Below, piece by piece: positions 26,110 to 35,500 of a DNA stretch of 64,000 bases. The stretch lies in contig CAMFKI010000007.1 in assembly GCA_945957365.1 (NCBI GenBank), forward strand, positions 86,231-150,230, written 5' to 3'. A model generated the notes under the pieces. That model was not told the DNA's origin. It saw only the letters and a list, made by a program, of their open reading frames with translations, and searched no databases. The stretch comes from an uncultured Alphaproteobacteria bacterium. GTDB lineage: Bacteria > Pseudomonadota > Alphaproteobacteria > Rhizobiales > Aestuariivirgaceae. Position 1 is the stretch's first letter; each line of letters starts with the position of its first letter. A program made the translations under genes and the position numbers.

Positions 26110-26631
26110 TTACTTCGCGTCGGCCGCGACCTGCATCTTGGCGATCTTGTCCGGCTCGCGCACGGGTTCGCCGCGCTTGATGCCGTCGACGATGTCCATG
26201 CCCTCCGTCACCTTTCCCCACACCGTGTACTGGCGGTCGAGGAAGCCGGCGTCGCCGAAGCAGATGAAGAACTGGCTGTTGGCCGAGTCCGGGTTCTGCG
26301 AGCGGGCCATGGAGCAGACGCCGCGCACATGCGGCTCCTTGGAGAATTCCTGCTTCAGGTTCGGCTTCTTGGAGCCGCCCATGCCGGCGCTGCCGGGGCT
26401 GAAGCTGGCAGACGTGGTGTTGCCATACTGCACGTCGCCACCCTGGGCCATGAAGCCCTCGATGACGCGGTGGAAGACCACGCCGTCATAGGCGCCCTCG
26501 CGGGCCAGTTCCTTGATGCGCGCGACATGGTTCGGCGCCAGGTCCGGACGGAGCGCGATGGTGACGCGGCCCTTGGCTTCGCCCTTGGCGTTGGCAACGT
26601 CGAGATAGAGGGTGTTTTCGAGATCGGCCAT
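26110..26631 (-). CDS. Cytoplasmic peptidyl-prolyl cis-trans isomerase (cyclophilin)
   Basis: 173 residues without signal peptide. Cyclophilin active-site residues are visible in VVFHRVIEGFMAQGGD, CSMARSQNPDSANSQFFI and FLDRQYTVWGKV. It speeds proline isomerisation during folding in the cytosol. The insertion around SFSPGSAGMGGSKKPNLKQEF is typical of alphaproteobacterial PpiB. It starts 4 nt after the stop of a second, exported cyclophilin gene; the two look like paralogues from an old tandem duplication. Confidence 0.92.
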   Translation of the reverse strand: MADLENTLYLDVANAKGEAKGRVTIALRPDLAPNHVARIKELAREGAYDGVVFHRVIEGFMAQGGDVQYGNTTSASFSPGSAGMGGSKKPNLKQEFSKEPHVRGVCSMARSQNPDSANSQFFICFGDAGFLDRQYTVWGKVTEGMDIVDGIKRGEPVREPDKIAKMQVAADAK

Positions 26632-26635
26632 GTTC

Positions 26636-27148
<513 letters not shown>

Positions 27149-27199
27149 GGTATCTCCCATTGTTGTCGGTGCCGTTCCTGAGGGGACAGGAACAAAATG

Positions 27200-27715
27200 T
27201 CAATGCGAAGGCTTCAGCGCCCCGCCGATCGCCTGAGCCATGACCTCCTGCGCCTCCCTGGGGATGAACAGGGTGATGTCACCCCCCATGCGGGCAATCT
27301 GCTTCACCAGCGAGGACGCGATCATGCGCGTCGCGGGCGAGGCCGCGAGGAAGACCGTCTCGATGTCGGGCGCCATGGCGCCGTTCATCTGGCCCATCTG
27401 GACCTCGTAGTCGAAGTCGGTTGCATCCCTGAGGCCCCGGACGATGACGCCGGCATGGTTCTTGCGGGCGGCATCCACCGCCAGCCCGTCGAATGTCGTG
27501 ACCGTGATCTTCACGCCGGTGTGCTCGGCGATGGGCCTGGTCACCTGCTCCAGAAGGGCGATCCGTGTCTCGTCCGGGATCAGCGCCTGCTTGCCGTGGT
27601 GGACACCCACTCCGAGGACCAGCTTGTCGACCAGTCGCGCGGCCCTGGCGATGATGTCGAGGTGACCATAGGTGACCGGGTCGAAGGAGCCCGGATAGAA
27701 GCCGGTGCGTGCCAT
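27200..27715 (-). CDS. coaD: Phosphopantetheine adenylyltransferase
   Basis: 171 residues, typical length. It transfers AMP from ATP to 4'-phosphopantetheine, the fourth step of coenzyme A synthesis. The nucleotidyltransferase signature is PGSFDPVTYGHLDII (T/HxGH as YGHL), RGLRDATDFDYEVQM follows, and the ISSS-like block reads IASSLVKQIARMGGD. ATG 27715 lies one base after the stop of the LysE-type gene, so the two share a transcript. Confidence 0.96.
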   Translation of the reverse strand: MARTGFYPGSFDPVTYGHLDIIARAARLVDKLVLGVGVHHGKQALIPDETRIALLEQVTRPIAEHTGVKITVTTFDGLAVDAARKNHAGVIVRGLRDATDFDYEVQMGQMNGAMAPDIETVFLAASPATRMIASSLVKQIARMGGDITLFIPREAQEVMAQAIGGALKPSH

Positions 27716-27716
27716 C

Positions 27717-28328
27717 TCAGCGCCCTTTCAGTGCCATCCAGATGCCGCCGCCCATGAGGAAGCAGCCGCTGACGATTTCGAGAGCGCGGATGCGCGAGCG
27801 TGACAGGAAGGTGCCGGCCTTGCCCGCCATCAGCGCATACATCACATCGCCGAAGCCGGCGATCGCCATGAAGGTGGCGCCGAGGATCAGGATCTGCTGC
27901 ATGGCATTGGCCTCGGGCGTGATGAAGGGCGGGATCAGCGCGCCGAACAGCACCAGCATCTTCGGGTTGGACATGATGACGATGAAACCCTGCAGGAAGA
28001 AGCTGCCCCTTGGCCGCGCCCGGTCCACCGCCACCGCGAGGTCGCCGTTGGAGCGGAACAGCTTGATCGCCAGCCAGACGAGATAGAGCGCACCCGCCCA
28101 GCGCAGCGCGTCGAACCACACCCCCATCACCTTGATGGCCGCCCCCAGTCCGAGTGCTGCAATGGCGAGCCAGATGACGAAGCCCGCCTGGGTGCCCGCC
28201 ACGTTCAGGAGCCCGGCGCGATGGCCGTAGCGAAGGCTGTTGGCGATGATGACGGTGACGGTCGGCCCCGGCACGAAGGCCAGCGCCGCCGCAGCGGCCG
28301 TGAAGGCGAGGTAGGATTCAAGCATCAT
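27717..28328 (-). CDS. LysE/RhtB family amino-acid exporter
   Basis: 203 residues with about six membrane spans and the family N-terminus LAFVPGPTVTVIIANSLRYG. Members export amino acids such as lysine, threonine or homoserine lactone; the substrate is not predictable here. The start at ATG 28328 (followed directly by a second ATG) has AGGAGA seven bases upstream, which rules out a start seven codons earlier. Confidence 0.88.
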   Translation of the reverse strand: MMLESYLAFTAAAAALAFVPGPTVTVIIANSLRYGHRAGLLNVAGTQAGFVIWLAIAALGLGAAIKVMGVWFDALRWAGALYLVWLAIKLFRSNGDLAVAVDRARPRGSFFLQGFIVIMSNPKMLVLFGALIPPFITPEANAMQQILILGATFMAIAGFGDVMYALMAGKAGTFLSRSRIRALEIVSGCFLMGGGIWMALKGR

Positions 28329-28392
28329 GGCGGGGTCTCCTGGAAGCAACTAGCCACGGACGGAAGATGGAGGCAAGGACCTCTGCCAAGGC

Positions 28393-28479
28393 CCGTCATC
28401 CCGGCGAAGGCCGGGATCCAGCTTTGGGTCAGCACGCGAGGACAGAGAAGCTGGATCCCGGCCTTCGCCGGGATGACGG
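28393..28479. repeat. Interspersed palindrome, family 1, copy B
   Basis: 87 bases: two 32-nt arms (starting CCGTCATCCCGGCGAAGGCC and ending with its complement GGATGACGG) around a 23-nt loop. It fills much of the 199-nt gap between gyrA and the LysE-type gene. The arms differ from copy A at a few positions, but on both arms at once (compensated changes such as GAAGGCC/GGCCTTC), so pairing is preserved. Confidence 0.9.
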
Positions 28480-28527
28480 CACACACAAGGATGACCGCAC
28501 ACAAGACGGCACACAAGTTGTGGCGCC

Positions 28528-31242
28528 TCAGCCTTCGCCCTCCTCGCCGTCCTCCTCGGTGATGTGCTCGACCGAGACCACGTGCTCGTCATCCGCCGCG
28601 TTGATGATGATGACCCCTTGGGTCGACCGCCCCGCCTTGCGGATGCCGTTCACGGGCGTGCGGATCAGCTGGCCGCCATCCGTCACCAGCATGATCTGGT
28701 CGGCGTCCTCGACGGGGAAGCTCGCTACCAGCGGGCCGTTGCGCTCGTTCACCGCCATGGCGACGATGCCTTTGCCGCCGCGGCCGGTGATGCGGTACTC
28801 GTAGGACGAGGTTCGCTTGCCATAGCCATTGGCGGAGATCGTCAGGATCACCTGCTCGGCAGCGCCCATCTCGGCATAGCGCTCCTGGGCGAGCGTCGTC
28901 TCGGAGGATGCCTCCTCGTCGCTGCCATTCGTGTCCTGCTCCTCGCCCGCCACCGCGCGCGACATCTTGATGAAGGCGGCGCGCTCATCCGAAGAGGCAT
29001 CGACATGGCGCAGGATCGACATCGAGATGAGCCGGTCCTCGCCCTCCAGCCGGATGCCACGCACGCCGGTCGAGTCACGGCCCTTGAACACGCGCACCTC
29101 GTCGACGGGGAAGCGGATGCACTGGCCTTGCGCAGTGGTGAGCAGCACGTCGTCCTTCTCGGTGCAGATCTCGACGCCGGCGATCATGTCGCCGTCATCG
29201 AGCTTCATGGCGATCTTGCCCGCGCGGTTGATCTGCTCGAAGTCCGAAATCTCGTTCCGCCGCACCGTGCCGGAGCGCGTGGCGAACATCAGGAACTGCC
29301 CTTCGGCCTCCGCCGCCGTTTCCGGCATCGGCAGGATCGTGGTGATGCGCTCGTCCTGCTCCAGCGGCAGCAGGTTGATCAGCGCCTTGCCGCGCGACTG
29401 GGGCGTGCCGAGCGGCAGGCGCCAGACCTTGAGGCGATAGACCATGCCGGCGGAGGAGAAGAACAGGATGGGCGTGTGGGTCGACGCCACGAAAAGCTTG
29501 GTGACGAAGTCCTCCTCACGCGTGCCGCCGGCCCCGCGGCCCTTGCCGCCGCGGCGCTGCGCGCGGTAGGTCGACAGCGGCACGCGCTTGACGTAGCCGG
29601 CGTGGCTCACGGTCACCACCATATCCTCGCGCTGGATCAGGTCCTCGTCCTCGACCTCGCCCTCGTTCTCGACGATCTCGGTGCGGCGCGGGGTTGCGAA
29701 CTCGTTGCGGATCTCGGTGAGCTCGTCCTTGATGATGCCGAGCACCCGGGCGCGCGAGCGCAGGATGTCGAGGTAGTCCTTGATCTCCTCGGCGAGCTTC
29801 TGCAGTTCCTCGGCGATCTCGTCGCGGCCCAGTGCCGTGAGGCGCTGCAAGCGCAGGTCGAGAATGGCGCGGGCCTGTTCGTCGGAGAGGCGGTAAGTGC
29901 CCTCCTCCGTCAGAGTGTGGCGCGGATCGGCGATGAGCGCGATCAGCGGCGCCATGTCCTTGGCCGGCCAGTCGCGCGCCATCAGCGCCTCGCGCGCCTC
30001 GCCCGCATCCTTCGAGGTGCGGATGAGGCGGATCACCTCGTCGATATTGGCCACGGCAATGGCGAGGCCTACCAACACATGCGCGCGGTCGCGCGCCTTG
30101 TTGAGCAGGAACTTGGTGCGCCGCGTGACCACTTCCTCGCGGAAGGCCACGAAGGCCTGCAGCAGGTCCTTCAGGTTCATCAGCTCCGGCCGCCCGCCTG
30201 TCAGGCAGACGTTGTTGATGCCGAAGGTCGACTGCAGCGGCGTGAAGCGATAGAGCTGGTTCAGCACGATCTCGGCCATCGCGTCGCGCTTCAGCTCGAT
30301 GACGACGCGCATGCCCTGGCGGTCGGACTCGTCGCGGATATCGGAAATGCCCTCGAGCTTCTTCTCGCGGACGAGTTCCGCGATGCGCTCGATCATCAGC
30401 GCCTTGTTCACCTGGTAGGGAATCTCGGTGACGATCAGCGCCTCGCGCTCCTTGCGGATTTCCTCCACCTCGACGCGGGCGCGCATGACCACCGAGCCGC
30501 GGCCCGTATGCGCCGCCGACTTGATGCCGACGCGGCCGAGGATGAGGCCGCCCGTCGGGAAGTCGGGGCCCGGGATAATTTCGATCAGGTCATCGATACC
30601 GACGCCCGGATTGTCGATCACCGCGATGCAGGCATCGATCACTTCGCCCAGATTATGCGGCGCCATGTTGGTCGCCATGCCCACCGCGATGCCGCCGGAG
30701 CCGTTGACCAGCAGATTGGGAAAGCGCGCCGGCAGCACCGTCGGCTCGCGTTCGGAATTGTCATAGTTGGCCTGGAACTCGACGGTGTCCTTGTCGATGT
30801 CCTCGAGCAGTGCATGCGCGACCTTCGCCATGCGGGACTCGGTGTAACGCATGGCCGCCGGCGGGTCGCCGTCGACCGAGCCGAAATTGCCCTGGCCATC
30901 GATCAGCGGAAGCCTGAGCGAGAAGTCCTGCGCCATGCGCACCAGCGCGTCGTAGATCGACTGGTCGCCATGCGGGTGATACTTACCGATGACGTCGCCG
31001 ACGATGCGCGCCGATTTCCGGTAGGCCTTGTTCCAGTCGTAGCCATTCTCGTTCATCGAGAACAGGATGCGCCGATGCACCGGCTTCAGCCCGTCACGCA
31101 CGTCGGGGAGCGCGCGGCTGACGATCACGCTCATCGCGTAATCGAGATAGCTTTTCCGCATCTCCTCTTCGATGGAGATGGGGGCGATCTCGGAAGGATT
31201 GGAGGGCGGAACGGAGCCCTTCTGGTCGTCGTTGTCGGCCAC
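28528..31242 (-). CDS. gyrA: DNA gyrase subunit A
   Basis: 904 residues. The catalytic Tyr lies in the block [11 protein letters not shown]; the GyrA-box of the DNA-wrapping domain reads QRRGGKGRG. It supercoils DNA together with GyrB. The quinolone-binding helix reads [17 protein letters not shown], so the position equal to E. coli Ser83 is Gln (Gln94 here), while the Asp87 equivalent is kept (Asp98). Translation appears to start at GTG 31242. The C-terminus is very acidic ([10 protein letters not shown]). Located downstream of ssb, the usual rhizobial neighbour. Confidence 0.97.
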   Translation of the reverse strand: MADNDDQKGSVPPSNPSEIAPISIEEEMRKSYLDYAMSVIVSRALPDVRDGLKPVHRRILFSMNENGYDWNKAYRKSARIVGDVIGKYHPHGDQSIYDALVRMAQDFSLRLPLIDGQGNFGSVDGDPPAAMRYTESRMAKVAHALLEDIDKDTVEFQANYDNSEREPTVLPARFPNLLVNGSGGIAVGMATNMAPHNLGEVIDACIAVIDNPGVGIDDLIEIIPGPDFPTGGLILGRVGIKSAAHTGRGSVVMRARVEVEEIRKEREALIVTEIPYQVNKALMIERIAELVREKKLEGISDIRDESDRQGMRVVIELKRDAMAEIVLNQLYRFTPLQSTFGINNVCLTGGRPELMNLKDLLQAFVAFREEVVTRRTKFLLNKARDRAHVLVGLAIAVANIDEVIRLIRTSKDAGEAREALMARDWPAKDMAPLIALIADPRHTLTEEGTYRLSDEQARAILDLRLQRLTALGRDEIAEELQKLAEEIKDYLDILRSRARVLGIIKDELTEIRNEFATPRRTEIVENEGEVEDEDLIQREDMVVTVSHAGYVKRVPLSTYRAQRRGGKGRGAGGTREEDFVTKLFVASTHTPILFFSSAGMVYRLKVWRLPLGTPQSRGKALINLLPLEQDERITTILPMPETAAEAEGQFLMFATRSGTVRRNEISDFEQINRAGKIAMKLDDGDMIAGVEICTEKDDVLLTTAQGQCIRFPVDEVRVFKGRDSTGVRGIRLEGEDRLISMSILRHVDASSDERAAFIKMSRAVAGEEQDTNGSDEEASSETTLAQERYAEMGAAEQVILTISANGYGKRTSSYEYRITGRGGKGIVAMAVNERNGPLVASFPVEDADQIMLVTDGGQLIRTPVNGIRKAGRSTQGVIIINAADDEHVVSVEHITEEDGEEGEG

Positions 31243-31427
31243 GGAAAACCTGTAATCTAGCCCGGGAAAATCACTCCGAACCGAAGCCTGCGCGGCAACG
31301 ATTCGGCGGTCCTCCCAACTTAGGTGGAGAGGCCCGCCGGCACAATGAAAAGCTGTTGATTTTCCGGCCTAAACGGCAGTTTTCGGACGTCTCGAACCGG
31401 GCCGTTTCCCGCCCCTCCGGAAAGGTC

Positions 31428-31922
31428 TCAGAACGGCACTTCGTCGTCGAGGTCGCGGGCCGGGATGGTGGCCCTTCCGCCAGCACCGCCACGCGGCCGG
31501 TCCATCGGGCTCGACTGGCCGAATTCGTCGCCGCCGCCGAAGCCGCCGCCGGCGCCCTCGCCTGCTCCACCGCGCCCGCCGATCATGGTCAACACGCTGT
31601 TGAAGCCCTGCAGCACCACCTCGGTCGAATACTTCTCGACGCCGTCCTTGTCGGTATACTTGCGGGTCTGGAGCTGGCCCTCGATATAGACGGTCGAACC
31701 CTTCTTCAGATACTGCTCAGCCACCTTGGCGAGGCCTTCGCTGAAGATCACCACGCGGTGCCACTCTGTCTTTTCCTTGCGCTCGCCGGTGTTGCGGTCA
31801 CGCCAGCTCTCCGAGGTGGCGAGCGACAGGTTGACGATGGGCTTGCCATCCTGGGTGTGGCGCACTTCCGGATCGCGGCCGAGATTGCCGACGAGAATGA
31901 CCTTGTTCACCGATCCTGCCAT
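31428..31922 (-). CDS. ssb: Single-stranded DNA-binding protein
   Basis: 164 residues. An OB-fold ([20 protein letters not shown] to about residue 110, with [20 protein letters not shown]) is followed by a Gly-rich linker and the acidic tail DLDDEVPF, which recruits repair and replication partners. It coats single-stranded DNA as a tetramer. AAGGAG lies upstream of ATG 31922. The promoter carries a LexA box, so induction by DNA damage is expected. Confidence 0.97.
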   Translation of the reverse strand: MAGSVNKVILVGNLGRDPEVRHTQDGKPIVNLSLATSESWRDRNTGERKEKTEWHRVVIFSEGLAKVAEQYLKKGSTVYIEGQLQTRKYTDKDGVEKYSTEVVLQGFNSVLTMIGGRGGAGEGAGGGFGGGDEFGQSSPMDRPRGGAGGRATIPARDLDDEVPF

Positions 31923-32003
31923 GACACCACTCCTTGATTTCCGGGCACCCTAGTCAAAGGCCGCGCGCGGCACAGCAACGCTCGGCGCCTTATCCACACC
32001 GCA

Positions 32004-32032
32004 TCTATAGTTCTCTTTTTGTTCCAGCGCAA
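32004..32032 (-). promoter_or_regulatory. ssb promoter with LexA box in the spacer
   Basis: On the minus strand: -35 TTGCGC, a 17-nt spacer, -10 TATAGA. The spacer contains GAACAAAAAGAGAAC (32010-32024; GTTC-N7-GTTC on the plus strand), the established alphaproteobacterial LexA operator. It lies about 85 bases upstream of the ssb start, and LexA bound here would cover the polymerase site. The ridA gene starts 44 bases away on the other strand, but no matching promoter for it was seen in the same element. Confidence 0.8.
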
Positions 32033-32067
32033 GCGTCCTAGCGTGATGAGAACGATGGAGGTTCGAC

Positions 32068-32472
32068 ATGATCCGCGCACTCGAGACCGAGAAAGCCCCG
32101 AAGCCCCTCTCCGCCTATGCCCAGGGGATCGCGATTCCGCCCGGCCACCGGGTGGTCCACGTCTCGGGACAGGTGGGCGTGACACTGGACGGCCAGATCC
32201 CGGCCGACCCGGCCCGCCAGCATGAGCTGGCCTGGGAGAATGCGCTGGCCGTGCTCGCGGCCGCCGGCATGGACCACACCCACATCGTGGACGCGCATTG
32301 CTACATCACCGAGCGCGCGCATCTCGGCCTCTACCGCGCGACGCGAGACCGGTTCCTGAAAGGACACAGGCCCGCCGCGACGCTTCTCATCGTGGCAGGC
32401 CTGGCTGACGAACGGCTGGTGGTCGAAGTCGACCTAGTGGCTGCGGTTGAGGCAGCGGGCCCGGCCACATGA
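32068..32472 (+). CDS. RidA family protein (YjgF/YER057c/UK114)
   Basis: 134 residues. RidA-type enamine/imine deaminases remove reactive 2-aminoacrylate made by PLP enzymes; other subgroups act in catabolic pathways. Visible family features are HVSGQVGVTLDGQ, the conserved Arg near the end of the fold in GHRPAATLLIVAGL, and VVEVDLVAAVE. GGAGG precedes ATG 32068. It is transcribed away from ssb. The exact RidA subgroup cannot be settled from sequence alone. Confidence 0.88.
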   Translation: MIRALETEKAPKPLSAYAQGIAIPPGHRVVHVSGQVGVTLDGQIPADPARQHELAWENALAVLAAAGMDHTHIVDAHCYITERAHLGLYRATRDRFLKGHRPAATLLIVAGLADERLVVEVDLVAAVEAAGPAT

Positions 32473-32492
32473 GGCCGAGCCGTCGAAACGGG

Positions 32493-32636
32493 TTAGCGGC
32501 GCTTGAGCAGACCGAACAGCGGGTTACGACGGGCATGGGCGCGCTCCTTCGCAGGCGCAGCATGATGCTCAGCGTCTTTTGACTGCATCATGGCAGTCTG
32601 GTAAACATTTGAATAGGTGTCCAAAATCCAGTTCAT
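32493..32636 (-). CDS. Small protein of unknown function, 47 residues
   Basis: ATG 32636 follows a strong GAGGAGAGA site. The N-terminal part (NWILDTYSNVYQTAMMQSK) could form an amphipathic helix; the C-terminal part is basic and ends ARRNPLFGLLKRR. There is no signal peptide or membrane span. It is divergent from the LysR gene at 32758 and convergent with ridA. The ribosome-binding site and the non-random composition support it as a gene. I do not recognise the family by name and assign no function. Confidence 0.6.
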   Translation of the reverse strand: MNWILDTYSNVYQTAMMQSKDAEHHAAPAKERAHARRNPLFGLLKRR

Positions 32637-32757
32637 GATATCTCTCCTCGGCTTTCAAATCGGTTTGTCTTGAACGTCCCCAATATGTTCCTTTCGCTCT
32701 TGCAACACAAACGGCATTAAACTACGCTGCCTGTAACAAAAACTCACAGGTTCGCTC

Positions 32758-33705
32758 TTGGGACGCCGTCTGCCATCGCTCAATGCCCTGAAGGCCTTCG
32801 AAGCCGCCGCCCGGCTCGAAAGCTTCACCGATGCCGCGGCCGAGCTTTTCGTGACCCACGCCGCCATCAGCCGGCACGTGCGCGACCTCGAGGACTGGCT
32901 CGGCACGCCGCTGTTCCTGCGCACCGGGCGCGGCGTGGCGCTGACCGAGGCCGGCGGCCGCTTCGCGCTCCGCCTCACGCCCCTCTTCGACCAGCTGGCC
33001 GACGCCACCCGCGAGGCCGCGGCGGTGGGCGACGTGCGCCAGCTCAAGGTCTCGGTCGAACCCTCGATCGCCTCGCGCTGGCTGGTGCCGCGCCTCGGCC
33101 GCTTCAACGAGCTCCACCCCGACATCGAGCTCGCGATCGATCCCACCGGCAAGTTCGCCGATTTCCGCTCGGGCGAGGCCGATGTCGGCATCCGCTATGG
33201 TGCGGGCCAGTGGGATGACGTCGAGGCGCAAAAGCTCACCGATGCGATGATCTTCCCTGTCTGCGCTCCGAAGCTCCTGAAGGGCCGCAGCGATCTCAAG
33301 CCCGCCGACCTCGCGGACTTCAACCTGCTCCATGAATCGCGCAAGCAGTGGTGGGCCGACTGGCTTGCCGCTGCCGGCGTCACCGGCGTCGAGGACTGGC
33401 GCGGCACGCTGTTCCAGAACCACCTCGCCATCGAGGCGGCCGAGGCGGGCCAGGGCTTCGCGCTCACCGACCAGGTGCTGGCCACCGACTCGATCCTCGA
33501 AGGCTGGCTGGTCAGGCCCTTCGGCTTCGACATGAAGGACCACTGGCACTACTGGATCGTGCGCGGCAAGGGCATGAAGGAGACGGTCCCGGTGCGCGCC
33601 TTCCGCGAATGGATGATGGGCGAGATCGCGGATACCAACAGGAAATTCGCCCAGCTGAGCGGCCAGAAGCCGCCAGCCGTTGCAGGCAAGGCGGCATCGG
33701 CCTAG
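32758..33705 (+). CDS. LysR family transcriptional regulator (GcvA-like)
   Basis: 315 residues. The N-terminal winged helix-turn-helix reads RLPSLNALKAFEAAARLESF, then DAAAELFVTHAAISRHVRDLE; the rest is the periplasmic-binding-like effector domain. The opening resembles GcvA, but this subgroup is large and regulates many targets. The start appears to be TTG 32758 (ttgggacgc), with AGG nine bases before; no better start lies in frame. Its own target may be the divergent 47-residue gene or the following YkgJ gene (inference). Confidence 0.88.
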   Translation: MGRRLPSLNALKAFEAAARLESFTDAAAELFVTHAAISRHVRDLEDWLGTPLFLRTGRGVALTEAGGRFALRLTPLFDQLADATREAAAVGDVRQLKVSVEPSIASRWLVPRLGRFNELHPDIELAIDPTGKFADFRSGEADVGIRYGAGQWDDVEAQKLTDAMIFPVCAPKLLKGRSDLKPADLADFNLLHESRKQWWADWLAAAGVTGVEDWRGTLFQNHLAIEAAEAGQGFALTDQVLATDSILEGWLVRPFGFDMKDHWHYWIVRGKGMKETVPVRAFREWMMGEIADTNRKFAQLSGQKPPAVAGKAASA

Positions 33706-33740
33706 CGTCCGGCGCAACACCTGATGTGGAATCGAGACCC

Positions 33741-34118
33741 ATGGCCCGCCCGAAATACGACTGCCTGAAGTGCCCCGGCTACTGCTGCTCCTACCCCGTC
33801 ATCGAAGTGAAGGACAAGGATGCCGAGCGCATCGCCAAGCACTTCGGCCTGAGCCTCAAGGAAGCCGAGAAGAAGTTCTTCAAGTCGGCGCATGGCTACA
33901 AGCGCGTGATGCGCCGCCAGAAGGACGAGCATTTCGGCAAGATCTGCCAGTTCTTCGACACCACCGAGCGCCGCTGCACCATCTATCTGGCGCGGCCCTC
34001 GACCTGCCGCATCTTTCCGGGCGAAGGCCACTGCGGCTATTATGACTTCCTGAAGTTCGAGCGCGCGGGCCAGGAGGACGAGACCTACATCTCGACCACC
34101 AATCACTCCGGCAACTGA
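33741..34118 (+). CDS. YkgJ-type cysteine cluster protein
   Basis: 125 residues with the family pattern of clustered Cys: CLKCPGYCC near the N-terminus, CQFFDTTERRCTIYLARPSTC in the middle (given here as C...RRC...STC) and GHCGYY. The family is thought to bind zinc or an Fe-S cluster; its function is unknown. It starts 35 nt after the LysR stop. The last 16 bases overlap the 3' end of the convergent MATE gene. Confidence 0.85.
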   Translation: MARPKYDCLKCPGYCCSYPVIEVKDKDAERIAKHFGLSLKEAEKKFFKSAHGYKRVMRRQKDEHFGKICQFFDTTERRCTIYLARPSTCRIFPGEGHCGYYDFLKFERAGQEDETYISTTNHSGN

Positions 34119-35455
34119 CGTTTCGCCAGAAGCTCGAAGCGCCACGCCAGCAGCGAGCCGGTGAAGACGAGGCCGAGCGCCACGCCGCCCCACAGGCCGG
34201 GCGCTCCCCAGCCGAACTTGAAGCCGAAGACGTAGCCGCTGCCCAGCCCGATCAGCCAGTAGCCGATGCCGGCGATGAGGAGCGGCACCACCGCGTCCTT
34301 GAGGCCGCGCAGCGCATGCGAAGCGATGGCCTGAAGCCCGTCGAACACCTGGAACACCGCCGCGATCAGCAGCAGCGTGGCGACGAGCGAGCCGATCTTC
34401 GCGAAATTGGGGTCCGCCGGATCGAGGAAGATTCGGCTGATAAGCCCCGGCGCGAAGATCGGGATCACCACCAGCAGCAGCGGCACGCCCACTCCCACCA
34501 GCATGCCGAGATTGCCGGCCTGCCGCGCCGCCGCAGGGTCGCGCGCGCCGACGAAATAGGCGACGCGCACCATGGCGCCCTCCGAAATGCCGAGCGAGAT
34601 GACGAAGGGAATGGCGATCCAGCCCATCACCATCTGGTAGGACGCGAGTTCCACCGTGCCCATGATGCCGGACAGCAGCGAAGTCGCGGCGAAGAGGCCC
34701 GACTCCATGGCGACGATCCCCGCCACCGGCAGGCCCAGCTTCACCAGCGGCCAGTAGGCGCGGGGCCCGCCGACGGTTCCGGCGTGAAGCGGCAGGCGAC
34801 GCTGGCGGATGAGGAAGACGGTATAGACCGCGAGGCACAGGAACTTGAACCACATCGAAACCGCCCAGGCGAAGCCCGCCCCAGCGATGCCCATCCTGGC
34901 GAAGCCGAAGCTGCCGTGAACAAGCCCCTGCATGAGGAAGTAGTTCAGGATGACCGTCACCACGGTGACAGCCAGCACGAAGCCGGTCTTCATCATTGCC
35001 GCCGCGAAACTGCGCAGCACACCGAACCACACGATCGGCAGCATGGCGAAGGCGAAGCCCATGTAGTAGGGGCCGGCGAGTTCGATCACCTGCGGCTGCT
35101 GGCCCAGCGCCTTCAGCACATGTCCGAGGTTGAGCACGACCACCGTGACGACGAGGCCGAGCAGCCCGGCGAGGATCATGCCGCGCACCAGCTCCGGCAC
35201 GATGCGCTCGCGGTCGAGCGCACCGCGCGCCTCCGACACCAGCACGCCGACCACGGAAAAGAAACCCATCAGGATGATGCACATCTGGTAGGAGAGATCG
35301 GTGGAGATTCCGGCGGCCGCGAGGTCGATGGCGCCGAGCCTACCCACCACCATCTTGGCGGTGATGATCATCATCACGTCGGCGAGGTAGGCGAAGATCA
35401 GCGGCAAGGCGATGACGATCAGCGCCTTGATTTCAAGCAGGCGGGGTGGCTTCAC
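34103..35455 (-). CDS. MATE family efflux transporter
   Basis: 450 residues, about 12 membrane spans in two related halves, with MATE patterns such as ISTDLSYQMCIILMGFFSVV and GLQAIASHALRGLKDAVVP (short elements: EARGALDRE, ALRGLKD). These pumps expel cationic compounds using a Na+ or H+ gradient. The start is GTG 35455, with CAGGA eight bases upstream. Its end overlaps the YkgJ gene by 16 bases. Confidence 0.9.
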   Translation of the reverse strand: MKPPRLLEIKALIVIALPLIFAYLADVMMIITAKMVVGRLGAIDLAAAGISTDLSYQMCIILMGFFSVVGVLVSEARGALDRERIVPELVRGMILAGLLGLVVTVVVLNLGHVLKALGQQPQVIELAGPYYMGFAFAMLPIVWFGVLRSFAAAMMKTGFVLAVTVVTVILNYFLMQGLVHGSFGFARMGIAGAGFAWAVSMWFKFLCLAVYTVFLIRQRRLPLHAGTVGGPRAYWPLVKLGLPVAGIVAMESGLFAATSLLSGIMGTVELASYQMVMGWIAIPFVISLGISEGAMVRVAYFVGARDPAAARQAGNLGMLVGVGVPLLLVVIPIFAPGLISRIFLDPADPNFAKIGSLVATLLLIAAVFQVFDGLQAIASHALRGLKDAVVPLLIAGIGYWLIGLGSGYVFGFKFGWGAPGLWGGVALGLVFTGSLLAWRFELLAKRQLPE

Positions 35456-35482
35456 GATTCGAATCCTGACGTTGCGACAGGC

Positions 35483-35500
35483 TTAGCGGGTGCCCGCTAA
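35483..35500. other. Short perfect hairpin after recQ
   Basis: TTAGCGGG-TG-CCCGCTAA, an 8-bp stem adjoining the recQ stop codon at 35501 and lying 28 bases before the MATE start. There is no U-run. It may be a weak terminator or an mRNA-end structure. Confidence 0.4.

Noticed and set aside
31243..31427. Promoter for gyrA in the ssb-gyrA gap
   Set aside because: A TAGATT -10-like element exists near the gyrA start, but the only -35 at 17-nt spacing is GTTCGG, too weak to call.
33702..35282. 526-codon frame overlapping the MATE, YkgJ and LysR region
   Set aside because: Arg/Gly/Ala-rich shadow of the MATE gene in another frame, with no hydrophobic or domain pattern.
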